A stretch of 64,000 nucleotides of DNA from Gammaproteobacteria bacterium (GTDB taxonomy: Bacteria; Pseudomonadota; Gammaproteobacteria; Steroidobacterales; Steroidobacteraceae), in contig CANGBB010000005.1 of NCBI GenBank assembly GCA_947452065.1, positions 107,334 through 171,333 on the forward strand, in the 5' to 3' direction. Below, piece after piece: positions 17,750 through 28,265 of this stretch. The position numbers and the translations under genes were made by a program. The notes below the pieces were generated by a model. That model worked only from the letters and a program-made list of their open reading frames with translations, was not told the origin of the DNA and ran no database searches. How positions within the stretch are numbered: position 1 is the stretch's first letter; each line of letters starts with the position of its first letter.

Positions 17750-18673
17750 TTGGATGAGCACAAACCGGTGCTTGTCGATGAGGTGCTTGCCGCACTTGCC
17801 GTGCAACAGGACGGCCTTTACGTCGACGCCACATTTGGACGCGGAGGCCACAGCGCGCGAATTCTCGCGTCCCTTGGCGCCGGCGGCCGACTCATCGCCA
17901 TCGACCGCGATCCGGAAGCCATCGCAGCGGGTCGCCAGCGCTTCGCATCGGAGCCGCGTGTTGCGTTGGTGCCGGGTGCGTTTGGAGATCTCGCCGCGCT
18001 GGTGCATGCAGCGGCGGGGGCGCGTCGCTGCAACGGAATCCTGCTCGACTGCGGCGTCTCGTCACCGCAACTCGATACGCCAGGGCGGGGCTTCAGCTTC
18101 CAGACCGACGGCCCGCTCGACATGCGCATGGATCCACAGCACAGCGAACCGGCAGCCCTGTGGCTGGCTCGCGCTGCTCACCATGAGATACGTGACGTGA
18201 TCGCACGGCTCGGCGAAGAAAAGTTCGCGCGCCGCATCGCCGATGCCATTGTTCGCGCGCGTAGCGTTGCTCCCTTGACCCGGACTCTGCAGCTGGCGGA
18301 TGTTGTTGCCCGTGCAGTGCCGACGCGTGAGCCCGGAAAACATCCGGCCACGCGCACGTTTCAGGCGCTGCGCATGTTCATCAATGACGAGCTCGGTCAG
18401 CTGCGTGCCGCGCTGGCGCAGGCGCTGGGTTTGCTCGCGCCGCAGGGGCGGCTCGCCGTGATCAGTTTTCATTCGCTCGAGGATGCGGTGGTGCGTGATT
18501 TCATGCGCGACCACTCGAGTGTGCCACCGGAGCTGGCGCGACTGCCGTCGCTGCCGCCGGATGCCGAGCCGCCGCTGCGGCTGGTTGGTCGCAAGCAGCG
18601 CGCCAGTGAGGCCGAAGTCGCTGCCAATCCGCGTGCCCGCAGTGCGCTGCTGCGTGTGGCGGAGCGTCGATGA
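17750..18673 (+). CDS. rsmH: 16S rRNA (cytosine(1402)-N4)-methyltransferase RsmH
   Basis: SAM-dependent enzyme (MraW) that N4-methylates C1402 of 16S rRNA, the same nucleotide treated by RsmI encoded 3.5 kb upstream. It has 307 residues. HKPVLVDEVLAAL at the start, the SAM-binding YVDATFGRGGHSARIL, LLDCGVSSPQLD, GFSFQTDGPLDMRMD and VISFHSLEDAVVRDF are all diagnostic. The start is TTG at 17750, since the nearby ATG at 17754 is out of frame. The TGA overlaps the ftsL ATG. Confidence 0.96.
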   Translation: MDEHKPVLVDEVLAALAVQQDGLYVDATFGRGGHSARILASLGAGGRLIAIDRDPEAIAAGRQRFASEPRVALVPGAFGDLAALVHAAAGARRCNGILLDCGVSSPQLDTPGRGFSFQTDGPLDMRMDPQHSEPAALWLARAAHHEIRDVIARLGEEKFARRIADAIVRARSVAPLTRTLQLADVVARAVPTREPGKHPATRTFQALRMFINDELGQLRAALAQALGLLAPQGRLAVISFHSLEDAVVRDFMRDHSSVPPELARLPSLPPDAEPPLRLVGRKQRASEAEVAANPRARSALLRVAERR

Positions 18674-18960
18674 TGCTCAAGGGTTTGCCGCGCATCGCGT
18701 TGTGGTTGCTGGTGCCGTTGCTCTGGATTGCCGTGCTGGGTTCCGCGGCCGGCGTTATCTGGTGCAAATACCGCTCGCGCGAGCTGTTCGTCGAGCTTGA
18801 GCGACTTCACCTTGGTCGTGACGAATTCGAGGCCGAGTGGGGCAGGCTGCAGCTCGAACAGAGCTCGTGGTCCACTTACGCCTACGTCGAGAGCGTCGCC
18901 AGCTCGCGCCTGCGCATGAAGATTCCTGCCTCCAACAGCATAGAGATCGGTCTACGGTGA
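18670..18960 (+). CDS. ftsL: Cell division protein FtsL
   Basis: Small bitopic divisome protein that forms the FtsQLB complex with FtsB and FtsQ. The 96 residues have a membrane helix (about 9-31), followed by a periplasmic coiled coil rich in Glu and Leu (RSRELFVELERLHLGRDEFEAEWGRLQLE shortened pattern) ending in the conserved SSWSTYAYVE and ASSRLRMKIP segments. FtsL is weakly conserved, but size, topology and place between rsmH and ftsI are decisive. Overlaps both neighbours by 4 bases. Confidence 0.92.
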   Translation: MMLKGLPRIALWLLVPLLWIAVLGSAAGVIWCKYRSRELFVELERLHLGRDEFEAEWGRLQLEQSSWSTYAYVESVASSRLRMKIPASNSIEIGLR

Positions 18961-20696
18961 GGGGTCGGGCATACACGCCGCGCCCGTCGACTGAGGTCCG
19001 TCCGTGGCGTCTGCTGCTGCTGCTCGGGCTGCTGTCTGCCGCGGCGCTGACGCTGGCCGGCGTCGCAGTACGACTGCAACTCGTCGATCATCGCTTTCTG
19101 GCGAAGCAGGGCGATCAGCGCTCGGTTCGTCAGGTGGCGACGGCGGCCGTGCGCGGTTCGATGCTCGATCGCTACAACGAGCCGCTCGCGGTCAGCACGC
19201 CTGTGGATGCCGTGTGGATCAATCCTCCCGAGCTGGCTGCGCAGAGCGAGCGGCTGCCAGAGCTCGAGCAGGTACTGAGTCTGCCGCACGGCGATTTGGC
19301 GCGCAAAGTCAGCGCCAATCTCGATCGCGAATTCCTTTACGTGGCGCGTGGCCTGCAGCCGGCGGATTCACGTCGTGTCCGGGCGCTGAATATCAGTGGT
19401 GTCAATTTCACGCGCGAGTACCGCCGCTACTATCCGGCGGGTGAGGTCACGGGGCATCTGCTCGGTTTCACGGGTATCGATGACAACGGTCAGGGCGGAA
19501 TGGAGACGGTTCTCGATGCCAAGCTCGCCGGTGAGGGTGGCATCAAGCGTGTGATTCAGGACAGCAAGGGTCGCAAGGTCGAGGACGTGGAGAGCATTCG
19601 CCCCGTCCGCCCGGGCGAGAATCAGGTGCTGAGTATTGACCTGCGCCTGCAATACTTGGCCTACCGCGCGTTGAAATCTGCTGTGATCGAGAATCGTGCC
19701 CGCGGGGGTTCGCTCATCGTCGTGGATGTGCAGACCGGCGAGATCCTCGCTTTGGTCAATCAGCCGGCATTCAACCCCAACGACCGTAAGCAGCTGACGC
19801 CCGACGCGGTTCGCAACCGTGCCGTGACCGACCCGATGGAGCCCGGCTCGATCTTCAAGCCGTTCATCATGGCTGCGGGCTTTGCCTCCGGGCGTTTTGG
19901 TCCCGACAGCATCATCGATACGGGCAACGGATCTCTGCAAATTGGTTCAACCGTGATCACCGATGAGCATCCGCTGGGAGCGGCGCCGCTATCGACGATC
20001 ATGGCCAAGTCATCCAATGTCGGCATGGCAAAGATTGCGCTCTCGCTCGAGCCGGCGCAGCTCTGGAAGTCGCTCACAGCCTTCGGCTTCGGTCAGGTCA
20101 CGGCGGCCAAGCTGCCCGGAGAGTCCGCCGGTCTGCTGTCGAAATACGCCAATTGGCGCAGTGTAGGGATCGCCACGATGTCGCACGGCTACGGTGTCAG
20201 CGTGACGCCGTTGCAGCTGGCGCAGGGCTACGCGACGATCGGTGCGCTCGGTGTGCGCCATCAGTTGACGTTGCAGAAGGTTGAAAAGCCTGAGGCGGGT
20301 GAGCAGGTATTTGATGCGGCGGCCTGTCGCACCTTGCTCAAGATGATGGAGGCCGTCACCACCGAAGAGGGTGGGACAGGTCTGCGTGCTCGTATCCCTG
20401 GCTATCGCGTGGCGGGCAAAACCGGCACGGCTTGGAAGTCCGTCGGTGGCGTTTACTTGAAAAGCCGCTACGTGGCCAGCTTTGGCGGCCTCGTGCCGGC
20501 CAGTGCACCGCGTCTGGCCGCCATTGTTGTGATCGACGATCCATCGGCTGGCAAGTACTACGCTTCGGAAGTTTCGGCACCTGTGTTTGCCGAGGTCATG
20601 GGCGGCGCGTTGCGGCTTCTCGGCATTCCTCCGGATCAGCCTGAGAGCGGGACAGCGCCACAGCGGCTGCCACCGCAGCGCGTGGCGCAGCGATGA
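18957..20696 (+). CDS. ftsI: Septal peptidoglycan transpeptidase FtsI (PBP3)
   Basis: Class B penicillin-binding protein that crosslinks septal peptidoglycan with FtsW. The start is the GTG at 18957 overlapping the ftsL stop (GTGA), giving 579 residues. It has a membrane anchor at about 18-40, the pedestal domain (RGSMLDRYNEPLAVS, residues 66-80) and the transpeptidase domain with motifs SIFK (catalytic Ser298, Lys301), SSN (352-354) and KTG (488-490). It overlaps murE by 4 bases. Confidence 0.97.
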   Translation: MRGRAYTPRPSTEVRPWRLLLLLGLLSAAALTLAGVAVRLQLVDHRFLAKQGDQRSVRQVATAAVRGSMLDRYNEPLAVSTPVDAVWINPPELAAQSERLPELEQVLSLPHGDLARKVSANLDREFLYVARGLQPADSRRVRALNISGVNFTREYRRYYPAGEVTGHLLGFTGIDDNGQGGMETVLDAKLAGEGGIKRVIQDSKGRKVEDVESIRPVRPGENQVLSIDLRLQYLAYRALKSAVIENRARGGSLIVVDVQTGEILALVNQPAFNPNDRKQLTPDAVRNRAVTDPMEPGSIFKPFIMAAGFASGRFGPDSIIDTGNGSLQIGSTVITDEHPLGAAPLSTIMAKSSNVGMAKIALSLEPAQLWKSLTAFGFGQVTAAKLPGESAGLLSKYANWRSVGIATMSHGYGVSVTPLQLAQGYATIGALGVRHQLTLQKVEKPEAGEQVFDAAACRTLLKMMEAVTTEEGGTGLRARIPGYRVAGKTGTAWKSVGGVYLKSRYVASFGGLVPASAPRLAAIVVIDDPSAGKYYASEVSAPVFAEVMGGALRLLGIPPDQPESGTAPQRLPPQRVAQR

Positions 20697-22201
20697 CGGC
20701 CGGAGTGCAATGGCGACCACTGAGGGCACTGCTGGGCGGTGCCTTCGATATTCCGGATGACATCGACGTGGCGGATATCACGCTGGACAGTCGTGCCGTC
20801 GGTCCAGGTTCTGTTTTTCTCGCCTGCCGCGGGCGTTCACAGCATGGACTGGCTCATGCGACGCAGGCTGTTGCTGCCGGTGCGCGCGCCATCCTGTGGG
20901 AGCCGGCGCCCGGGGTGACGCCGCCGGCGCTTGGCCGTCAGGTGTTGATGGTTGCTGTTCCCGAGTTGCATGCGCAGGCCGGCTATATCGCCGACCGTTT
21001 CTTTGCGGCGCCTTCAGCAAAGCTCGCGGTGGTGGGTATCACGGGTACCAATGGCAAGACCACGTGTGCTTGGCTCCTCGCTGATGCGTTGAGCCGCTGC
21101 GGTCGTCCAGCAGCTTATTTTGGCACGCTGGGTCATGGTCGCCTCGGCGCTCTGCGGGGCACGACGATGACCACGCCTGATGCGGTGACGCTGCAGCGCT
21201 GGCTGGCCGAGGAAGTTGCGGCAGGTACGCGCGCAGTCGCGATGGAAGTCAGTTCGCACGCGCTCGATCAGGAGCGCTGCACCGGCGTGCGCTTCCGGGC
21301 GGCCGCATTTACCAACCTGACGCATGACCACCTCGATTACCACGGCGACATGGACACTTATGCCGCCGCTAAAGCGCGTCTTTTTGAATGGCCGCGGTTG
21401 CAGGCACGCGTCTTCAATATCGATGACCCCTGTGGCCGCGAGCTGGCGCAGCGCATGCGCGGCGAAGAGGGTGTGTGGGTCACTTCGCGCGCGCCGGGCG
21501 CAACAGCACCAACGAATAGTCGGTTCGTGCACGCGCGTCAGCTGCACAGCGCCGCCGATGGGCTGCAGCTTGAGATCGTCAGCAGCGTCGGTAGCGCGCA
21601 GCTGCGCAGTCCGCTGCTGGGTGAGTTCAATGCGGACAACCTTCTGACCGTGCTCGCACTGCTGCTCGAGCTGGATGTTGGTTTGGAGCAGGCCTGCGAA
21701 GCGCTGTCTCAGTGTCATGCGCCGGCCGGCCGGATGGAAACGCTGGGCGGCGGCCAGCTGCCGCTGGTGGTGGTGGACTATGCGCATACGCCAGATGCCT
21801 TGAAGAAGGCTCTCACGGCGCTGCGTGTGCATACCACCGGCCAGCTGTGGTGTGTCTTCGGTTGCGGCGGCGAACGTGATGCCGGTAAGCGGCCCGTGAT
21901 GGGCACCATCGCGGCGCAGTTCGCCGATCAAGTGATTGTCACCGATGACAATCCGCGTGGTGAGGATCCCGCTCGCATCAGCGACGCGATTCTGGCGGGA
22001 ATGCCAGCTGGCCACGCTGTCGAGGTTATTCACGACCGTGCCGCGGCTATCGCCGCTGCGCTGGCACGCGCTCAGGCCGGTGACACCATCCTGATCGCTG
22101 GCAAGGGGCACGAAGAGATTCAGATCACCGGCTCGACGTCGCGCCCATTCAGTGATCTGCGCGCTGCGCAGTCCGCCTTACAGGCGAGGTCTCCGCAATG
22201 A
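20693..22201 (+). CDS. murE: UDP-MurNAc-tripeptide synthetase MurE (meso-diaminopimelate type)
   Basis: Adds the third amino acid to UDP-MurNAc-L-Ala-D-Glu. The 502-residue protein has the Mur ligase three-domain layout: N-terminal UDP-binding domain (ADITLDSRAV), ATP-binding centre with [10 protein letters not shown] at 115-124 and FTNLTHDHLDYHG, and C-terminal domain with VVDYAHTPDALKKAL. DDNPR at 418-422 is the meso-diaminopimelate recognition motif, so the stem peptide should be the Gram-negative type. It overlaps ftsI and murF by 4 bases each. Confidence 0.97.
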   Translation: MTAGVQWRPLRALLGGAFDIPDDIDVADITLDSRAVGPGSVFLACRGRSQHGLAHATQAVAAGARAILWEPAPGVTPPALGRQVLMVAVPELHAQAGYIADRFFAAPSAKLAVVGITGTNGKTTCAWLLADALSRCGRPAAYFGTLGHGRLGALRGTTMTTPDAVTLQRWLAEEVAAGTRAVAMEVSSHALDQERCTGVRFRAAAFTNLTHDHLDYHGDMDTYAAAKARLFEWPRLQARVFNIDDPCGRELAQRMRGEEGVWVTSRAPGATAPTNSRFVHARQLHSAADGLQLEIVSSVGSAQLRSPLLGEFNADNLLTVLALLLELDVGLEQACEALSQCHAPAGRMETLGGGQLPLVVVDYAHTPDALKKALTALRVHTTGQLWCVFGCGGERDAGKRPVMGTIAAQFADQVIVTDDNPRGEDPARISDAILAGMPAGHAVEVIHDRAAAIAAALARAQAGDTILIAGKGHEEIQITGSTSRPFSDLRAAQSALQARSPQ

Positions 22202-23583
22202 AGCGCACGTTAAGCGGTTTTGCGCAGGCAGTCGGCGGAACGCTGCACGGGGATGACAGACCCTTTGCGCAGGTTGTTATCGATACGCGCAAGCTGGCAG
22301 CGGGTGATCTGTTCTTGGCCCTGCCGGGCGAGCGCGTCGATGGTCATGATTTCGTGTCGGCGTCGGGCGCCGCGGGAGCGGTCGGTGCGGTGGTCACGCG
22401 ACTGCAGCCACTCGATCTGCCGCAGATCGTCGTGGCGGATGTGGCGCAGGCACTGACGGCAGCCGCAGCAGCGTGGCGGGCTCAGTTCACTCTGCCGCTG
22501 ATCGGTGTCGCCGGCAGCAATGGCAAGACGACCGTGAAAGAAATGCTGGCCGCGATACTGTCGCGCACTGGTGACTGTCTCGCCACTGCGGGCAATCTCA
22601 ATAATCAACTTGGTGTGCCACTGACCTTGCTGCGTCTGGAAAAGAAGCATCGCAGCGCGGTGATCGAGATTGGCGCCAATCGGCCCGGCGAGGTGGCCGA
22701 GCTGGCTGCGCTCGCGCAGCCGAGTATTGCATTGATCACCAATGCGGGCGCCGAACACCTGGAAGGTTTCGGCGATATCGAGGGTGCAGCGCGCGCGGAA
22801 GGCGAAATCGTTGCTGCGCTGAGCCCACAAGGCGTTGCCGTCATCAATGCCGATGACCCCTATGCGGCCATGTGGCGCGGGATGACGCGCGGTCGAGTGG
22901 TCACGTTCGGCTTGTCTCAATCCGTCAGCGTGCGGGCCAGTCATGTCACGCAGTCCGTGGGTGATGACGGTTTCACCGTGCGTTTCCAGTTGCACACCGC
23001 GAATGGCACGCAGGACGTCGAGATGGCTCTGGCGGGTGAGCACAATGTACGCAACGCCGCGTGTGCGGCGGCGGCTGCACTGGCGGCCGGTGCATCGCTT
23101 GCGGATGTCGCCCAAGGGTTGTCTTCGGTGCGTGCCGTCGCCGGTCGACTGCAGTTCCGCCGCACTACTGCTGGCGGATGGCTGATCGACGACTCCTACA
23201 ACGCCAACCCAAGTTCAGCGATCGCAGCAATGGATGTGCTGGCCGGTCTGTCGGGTCGCAAGTGGATGGTGCTCGGGAATATGGCCGAACTGGGTGCGCA
23301 GGCCGAGACCGCGCACCGCGAGATTGGTGTGGCGGCGCGCGAGCGCGGGATCGAGCGGCTGTATGCCTTTGGCAATTTGGCGGCGCTCGCTGCGGATGCT
23401 TTCAGTGTCGGTGCGGCACCGACTCAGCGCTCGCTGTGCTTCAGCGACAGCGTGGCGCTGACCCGCGATTTAAACGATGCGCTCACCAGTGATGTGCGCT
23501 TGCTCGTAAAAGGCTCGCGCGTCAATCGACTCGAGCGTGTGGTGGCTGCGGTCAGTGCAGCTGCGGCGGACAGGGGGGTCTGA
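22198..23583 (+). CDS. murF: UDP-MurNAc-pentapeptide synthetase MurF
   Basis: Adds D-Ala-D-Ala to UDP-MurNAc-tripeptide, finishing the cytoplasmic precursor. It has 461 residues. The N-terminal domain has [18 protein letters not shown]; the ATP-binding motif is [14 protein letters not shown], followed by [13 protein letters not shown] and [13 protein letters not shown], which is the MurF-specific form; [11 protein letters not shown] opens the C-terminal domain. It overlaps murE by 4 bases and is 5 bases from mraY, so coupling within the dcw transcript is likely. Confidence 0.97.
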   Translation: MKRTLSGFAQAVGGTLHGDDRPFAQVVIDTRKLAAGDLFLALPGERVDGHDFVSASGAAGAVGAVVTRLQPLDLPQIVVADVAQALTAAAAAWRAQFTLPLIGVAGSNGKTTVKEMLAAILSRTGDCLATAGNLNNQLGVPLTLLRLEKKHRSAVIEIGANRPGEVAELAALAQPSIALITNAGAEHLEGFGDIEGAARAEGEIVAALSPQGVAVINADDPYAAMWRGMTRGRVVTFGLSQSVSVRASHVTQSVGDDGFTVRFQLHTANGTQDVEMALAGEHNVRNAACAAAAALAAGASLADVAQGLSSVRAVAGRLQFRRTTAGGWLIDDSYNANPSSAIAAMDVLAGLSGRKWMVLGNMAELGAQAETAHREIGVAARERGIERLYAFGNLAALAADAFSVGAAPTQRSLCFSDSVALTRDLNDALTSDVRLLVKGSRVNRLERVVAAVSAAAADRGV

Positions 23584-23588
23584 TCGAA

Positions 23589-24674
23589 ATGCTTTATTGG
23601 CTGGCACATGCACTGGAACCGAAGCTCAGACTCCTTAACGTCTTCTCCTACATCACGCTGCGTGCGCTGCTGGCGACGATGACGGCTTTGGTGGTGGCGC
23701 TGGCGATTGGTCCGGCGATGATCCGGCGTCTGTCACTGCGGCAGATCGGCCAGGTGGTGCGGGATGACGGACCGCAGTCGCATCTGAAGAAGGCCGGCAC
23801 GCCGACGATGGGAGGCGCGCTCATCCTGGTGGCTATCCTGCTGGCGACCTTGCTGTGGGCCGATCTCTCCAATCGTTTCGTGTGGCTGGCACTGGCCGTG
23901 ATGAGTGGCGGTGGTGCTGTGGGCTTTTACGACGACTACCTGAAGCTCGTGGTCGGTAACTCCCGCGGTCTGGCACCACGCTGGAAATACTTCTGGCAGT
24001 CGGTCATCGGACTGACGGCAGCCGTCGTGCTCTACCACCTCGCACGCGGTCCGAGCGAAACCAGTTTCTACGTGCCGTTCTTCAAGAACATCGTGCTGCC
24101 GCTTGGCGAGGGCGGTTTCGTGCTGATCGCCTATCTGATGATCGTCGGCATGAGCAACGCAGTAAACCTCACCGACGGACTGGATGGTCTGGCCATCATG
24201 CCGGCCGTGATGGTCGCAGCAGGCTTGGCGGTCTTTGCCTATGTGAGTGGCAATGCCTTGTTCGCCGAATACCTGCAGGTGCCGGCAGTCCGCGGCGCCG
24301 GTGAACTGATGATCTACTGCGGAGCGATGGCTGGAGCCGGTCTGGGTTTCCTGTGGTTCAACTCTTATCCGGCGCAGGTCTTCATGGGCGACATCGGCGC
24401 GCTGGCGCTGGGCGCCGGGCTGGGCTTTGTCGCGGTCGTGGTGCGACAGGAAGTCGTAGCGCTGGTCATGGGCGGAATCTTCGTGCTCGAGACCGCTTCG
24501 GTCATGTTGCAGGTGGCTTCGTTCAAGCTCACCGGCCGACGCATTTTCCGCATGGCTCCCATCCATCATCACTTTGAACTCAAGGGTTGGGCAGAGCCGA
24601 AGGTCATCGTACGTTTTTGGATCATCAGCCTCCTGCTGGTGCTCGCTGGCCTGACAACGTTGAAGCTGCGATGA
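23589..24674 (+). CDS. mraY: Phospho-MurNAc-pentapeptide transferase MraY
   Basis: Inner-membrane enzyme that moves phospho-MurNAc-pentapeptide onto undecaprenyl phosphate to make lipid I. It has 361 residues (E. coli 360) and about ten membrane helices. Conserved residues lie in [18 protein letters not shown] (catalytic-site Asp pair), [21 protein letters not shown] and the cytoplasmic [11 protein letters not shown] motif. The ATG at 23589 agrees with the E. coli N-terminus (MLxWLA). It overlaps murD by 4 bases. Confidence 0.98.
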   Translation: MLYWLAHALEPKLRLLNVFSYITLRALLATMTALVVALAIGPAMIRRLSLRQIGQVVRDDGPQSHLKKAGTPTMGGALILVAILLATLLWADLSNRFVWLALAVMSGGGAVGFYDDYLKLVVGNSRGLAPRWKYFWQSVIGLTAAVVLYHLARGPSETSFYVPFFKNIVLPLGEGGFVLIAYLMIVGMSNAVNLTDGLDGLAIMPAVMVAAGLAVFAYVSGNALFAEYLQVPAVRGAGELMIYCGAMAGAGLGFLWFNSYPAQVFMGDIGALALGAGLGFVAVVVRQEVVALVMGGIFVLETASVMLQVASFKLTGRRIFRMAPIHHHFELKGWAEPKVIVRFWIISLLLVLAGLTTLKLR

Positions 24675-26011
24675 CGATGCAAGTGACAGCAGGTACGGCG
24701 GCAGTGGTTGTAGGGCTCGGTAAGACCGGGCTCTCGGCGGTTCGCTACCTGCGCGCCCGCGGTGCACGGGTCGCTGTGACCGACAGCCGCAGTTCACCGC
24801 CCGAGCTGGCTGCCCTGCGCGCCTTTGATGCTTCGGTTCCGGTGAGTCTCGGGGGTTTCGATGAGACGCTGCTGGCGGGCAGTAATCTGGTGGTGGCATC
24901 ACCGGGTGTGGCCACCAGTGGTCCGTTCTTCAGCGCCGCGCAGCGCCAGGGCCTGCCGGTGGTGGGTGACATCGAATTGTTCGCGTCAGAGGCTCGCGCT
25001 CCGATCGTCGGTATCACCGGTACCAATGGCAAGAGCACCGTCACCACACTGCTTGGCCGGATTGCCGCACGTGCCGGCAGTCGCGTACGCGTGGGTGGCA
25101 ACCTCGGCGAGCCTGCGCTGGATCTTCTTGATCCCGGTGCCGAGCTTTATGTGCTCGAGTTGTCCAGCTATCAACTGGAGACCCCCGGCGCGCTACCGCT
25201 GGTTGCGGGTGCGATACTCAACATCAGTCCCGATCATCTGGATCGCTACGGCACGATCGAGGCCTACGCTGCTGCCAAGGCGCGACTGTTCATGAACTGC
25301 GCAGTGCAGGTCGTCAACGCGGATGATCCGCTGGTGCATGCGTTGCCAGCGTTCAACGGCCGCCGCGAATACTTCTCGCTGCGGGCTGATTCAACCGCTC
25401 GCTATCGGCTGCAGCAGCATGAAGGCTCTTTATGGCTGACGGCCGGCGATGAGTCGCTGTTGCCGCTTGCGGCCATGAAGATCAGTGGACTGCACAATGC
25501 AGCCAATGCGCTGGCATGCATCGCACTGGCGGACGCCTTGCATTTGCCGCGTGCGGCGACGATCGCTGAATTGCAAGAATTCACAGGTCTCCCGCATCGC
25601 ACGCAGTGGGTAGCGGAGCGTCGCGGGGTGCGTTACATCGACGACTCGAAGGGCACCAATGTCGGCGCCACGGTGGCTGCAGTCTCAGGACTGCCCGGAC
25701 CTCTGGTGCTCATCGCTGGCGGCGATGGTAAGGGCCAGGACTTCGCGCCACTCGCTCCAGTGCTCCATGACAAGGTCCGCCATGTTGTCTTGATCGGCCG
25801 CGACGCTCGCATCGTGGGGCGCGCATTGGCCGGTGTTTGTCCGCAAAGCTATGCCGAGTCATTGCCGGAAGCGGTTGAGGCCGCCGCGGCAGTTGCGGTC
25901 GCCGGTGACACCGTCTTGTTATCGCCGGCCTGCGCCAGTCTCGACATGTTCCGCGACTATACGCATCGCGGCGCGGTGTTCGCCGCCGCCGCAAGGGGGC
26001 TGCCGCAATGA
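24671..26011 (+). CDS. murD: UDP-MurNAc-L-alanine:D-glutamate ligase MurD
   Basis: Adds D-glutamate to UDP-MurNAc-L-Ala. The ATG at 24671 overlapping the mraY stop gives 446 residues; a longer open frame upstream lies inside mraY. Motifs are [16 protein letters not shown] at the N-terminus, the P-loop [29 protein letters not shown] with the conserved HLDR, and [13 protein letters not shown] [13 protein letters not shown] in the C-terminal domain, then [12 protein letters not shown]. It overlaps ftsW by 4 bases. Confidence 0.97.
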   Translation: MTMQVTAGTAAVVVGLGKTGLSAVRYLRARGARVAVTDSRSSPPELAALRAFDASVPVSLGGFDETLLAGSNLVVASPGVATSGPFFSAAQRQGLPVVGDIELFASEARAPIVGITGTNGKSTVTTLLGRIAARAGSRVRVGGNLGEPALDLLDPGAELYVLELSSYQLETPGALPLVAGAILNISPDHLDRYGTIEAYAAAKARLFMNCAVQVVNADDPLVHALPAFNGRREYFSLRADSTARYRLQQHEGSLWLTAGDESLLPLAAMKISGLHNAANALACIALADALHLPRAATIAELQEFTGLPHRTQWVAERRGVRYIDDSKGTNVGATVAAVSGLPGPLVLIAGGDGKGQDFAPLAPVLHDKVRHVVLIGRDARIVGRALAGVCPQSYAESLPEAVEAAAAVAVAGDTVLLSPACASLDMFRDYTHRGAVFAAAARGLPQ

Positions 26012-27180
26012 GCAGTCTGGAGTGGTCACCGACCGGTGCAACGCGCGGTGGTCTGCGAATTGATGGCGTGTTCCTGATGCTGGTGGCCGCCATCGTGCTG
26101 CTGGGTCTGGTGATGGTGGGTTCGGCCTCGATCAACATGTCGAGTAAGGAGACCGGGCAGCCGTTCGGCTACCTCGAAAAGCAGTTGTTTCTGGTGCTGG
26201 TTGGGAGTGTAGGCGCTGTGTTGATCGCCATGATCCCGATCGCGTGGCTCGAGAAGCATGCCTTCAAGTTGCTGGTGAGCGCCGGTGCGTTGCTGCTATT
26301 GGTGCTGATCCCGGGACTGGGTATGCGTATCAACGGCGCCAGTCGCTGGCTCCGTCTCCCCGGTTTTGGCTTTCAGGTATCCGAAGCTGCGCGTGTGCTG
26401 ACTCTGATCTATCTGGCTTCGTATTGTGTGCGTTTCGAGGAGGATCTGCGCAACGGTCCGGGCGCTTTTGCGCGTGCGCTTGGCATGCTCTCGCTGCTCA
26501 GTGCGCTGCTGCTACTGGAGCCGGATTTCGGTGCCGCCACTGTGCTTTTGGTCACGGGCTTTGGTTTGCTGTTCCTGGCCGGTTCGCAACTGCGCTGGGT
26601 GCTAGCCGCACTGGCGCTCGGTGTGCTCGGTTTGGTGGGTCTGGTAATCGTTTCGGACTACCGCATGCGACGCCTAAAGACGTTTCTCGATCCCTGGGCC
26701 GATCCCCTCAAGGATGGCTTCCAGCTCACACAGTCACTGATCGCTATTGGTCGCGGCGAGTGGTTCGGAGTCGGACTCGGAGCCAGTGTGCAGAAGCTTT
26801 TTTACCTGCCTGAAGCGCACAACGACTTCCTGTTCGCGGTACTGGCCGAGGAATTGGGTCTGTTGGGCGTGCTGGTCACGATCGGCCTGTTCCTTGCTTT
26901 GGCGTTGCGTGTGCTGCTGCTGGCACGGCGTGCACAGCAAGTTGGTCTGAAGTTCCACAGCTATCTGGCTGCGGGTTTTGGCCTGTGGCTCGGCGTGCAG
27001 GCATTCGTGAACATGGGCGTCAACATGGGCGTGTTGCCGACCAAGGGCCTGACATTGCCGTTGATGAGCTATGGCCGCAGCAGCCTGATCGTCACGCTGT
27101 GCTGGATCGGTCTGATCCTGCGTGTTCACCACGAAGTTGCGGTTGGCGGTCGCAGCCCGAAGCGGGGTGCGCACGCATGA
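26008..27180 (+). CDS. ftsW: Septal peptidoglycan polymerase FtsW
   Basis: SEDS-family glycosyltransferase that polymerises septal glycan from lipid II with FtsI. It has 390 residues and ten predicted membrane helices after a short cytoplasmic N-terminus. Signature segments are GMRINGASRWLRL, EPDFGAATVLLVTGFGLLFLAG, the catalytic-loop region DPWADPLKDGFQLTQSLIAIGRGEWFGVGLG, PEAHNDFLFAVLAEELG and PLMSYGRSSL. RodA would be similar, but its place between murD and murG identifies FtsW. It overlaps murG by 4 bases. Confidence 0.97.
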   Translation: MSSLEWSPTGATRGGLRIDGVFLMLVAAIVLLGLVMVGSASINMSSKETGQPFGYLEKQLFLVLVGSVGAVLIAMIPIAWLEKHAFKLLVSAGALLLLVLIPGLGMRINGASRWLRLPGFGFQVSEAARVLTLIYLASYCVRFEEDLRNGPGAFARALGMLSLLSALLLLEPDFGAATVLLVTGFGLLFLAGSQLRWVLAALALGVLGLVGLVIVSDYRMRRLKTFLDPWADPLKDGFQLTQSLIAIGRGEWFGVGLGASVQKLFYLPEAHNDFLFAVLAEELGLLGVLVTIGLFLALALRVLLLARRAQQVGLKFHSYLAAGFGLWLGVQAFVNMGVNMGVLPTKGLTLPLMSYGRSSLIVTLCWIGLILRVHHEVAVGGRSPKRGAHA

Positions 27181-28265
27181 GTGCTCCGGTGGTCTTGATC
27201 ATGGCAGGTGGCACCGGCGGGCATGTATTCCCGGCGCTCGCGTTGGCGCGAATACTGCGTGCCCGTTCATGGCAGGTTGTATGGCTGGGCTCGCGCCGCG
27301 GTATCGAGGCGCGTCTGGTGCCGGCGGAAGGCATTCCAATCGAGTGGCTAACCATTGGTGGGCTGCGCGGCAAAGGCGTACTCACCCTGCTGTGGGCGCC
27401 ATTCCGTCTGGCCCGCGCGCTGTTCGAGGCCATCGCCATCGTGCGCCGCCATCGGCCCGACGTTGTCGTCGGTCTGGGTGGATTCGTCTCCGGTCCGGGT
27501 GGCGTGGCGGCTTGGTTGTTGGGCCGGCCGCTGGTGATTCACGAACAGAATGCCGTGGCGGGCTTCACCAACCGCTGTCTGGCTGTGATGGCCAGGCGCG
27601 TGCTGGCTGCCTTCCCCCAGGCTTTCGCCTCGCATGTTGGTGCGGAAGTAACCGGTAATCCGGTGCGCGCCGAGATCGCCGCATTGCCGCCGCCGCCGGC
27701 GCGTTTCGCCACGCGGCGTGGAGCGATCCGCGTACTGGTAATTGGCGGTAGTCAGGGTGCGCTCAAGCTCAATAATGTGGTGCCCCGCGCTTTAGCGTTG
27801 GTGAGCCGCGAGGCGTCGCTCGAAGTGCGTCATCAGTCCGGCGAGCGTTGGTTTGCTCAGGCCGAGCACTGCTATCGCGAGCTCGCCGTCCCCGCTAGCG
27901 TTACGCCGTTCATCGACGACATGGCTGAAGCGTATGCGTGGGCGGACCTCGTGGTCTGTCGCGCTGGCGCATTGACGGTTTCCGAATTGGCGGCGGCCGG
28001 TGTTGCTGCGGTGTTTATCCCGTTCGCCGCTGCGGTCGACGATCACCAGACGCACAACGCGCAGTGGCTCGTGAACGAAGGCGCGGCCTGCATGATCAGT
28101 GAGGCGGAGCTGACGGCCGAGCGACTGGCCAGTGAACTCATGCCGCTCTGTCAGGGTCGCGGACGCCTGCTGGCGATGGCCGAGCGTGCGCGCCTGATGG
28201 CGCGGCCGCAGGCTACCGAGGCATTGGCGGACGCCTGTGAATCGTGCGTGAGGGAAGCGGCATGA
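27177..28265 (+). CDS. murG: Lipid II synthase MurG
   Basis: Peripheral inner-membrane GT-B glycosyltransferase that adds GlcNAc to lipid I. The ATG at 27177 overlapping the ftsW stop gives 362 residues. The N-terminal [14 protein letters not shown] is the G-loop; [29 protein letters not shown] and [12 protein letters not shown] are diagnostic, and [37 protein letters not shown] (positions about 265-300) forms the UDP-GlcNAc site. It overlaps murC by 4 bases. Confidence 0.97.
   Translation: MSAPVVLIMAGGTGGHVFPALALARILRARSWQVVWLGSRRGIEARLVPAEGIPIEWLTIGGLRGKGVLTLLWAPFRLARALFEAIAIVRRHRPDVVVGLGGFVSGPGGVAAWLLGRPLVIHEQNAVAGFTNRCLAVMARRVLAAFPQAFASHVGAEVTGNPVRAEIAALPPPPARFATRRGAIRVLVIGGSQGALKLNNVVPRALALVSREASLEVRHQSGERWFAQAEHCYRELAVPASVTPFIDDMAEAYAWADLVVCRAGALTVSELAAAGVAAVFIPFAAAVDDHQTHNAQWLVNEGAACMISEAELTAERLASELMPLCQGRGRLLAMAERARLMARPQATEALADACESCVREAA

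Noticed and set aside
23733..24902. 389-codon minus-strand open frame across mraY and murD
   Set aside because: Covers two certain genes; the product is a low-complexity His/Gln/Arg-rich sequence typical of GC-rich antisense frames.
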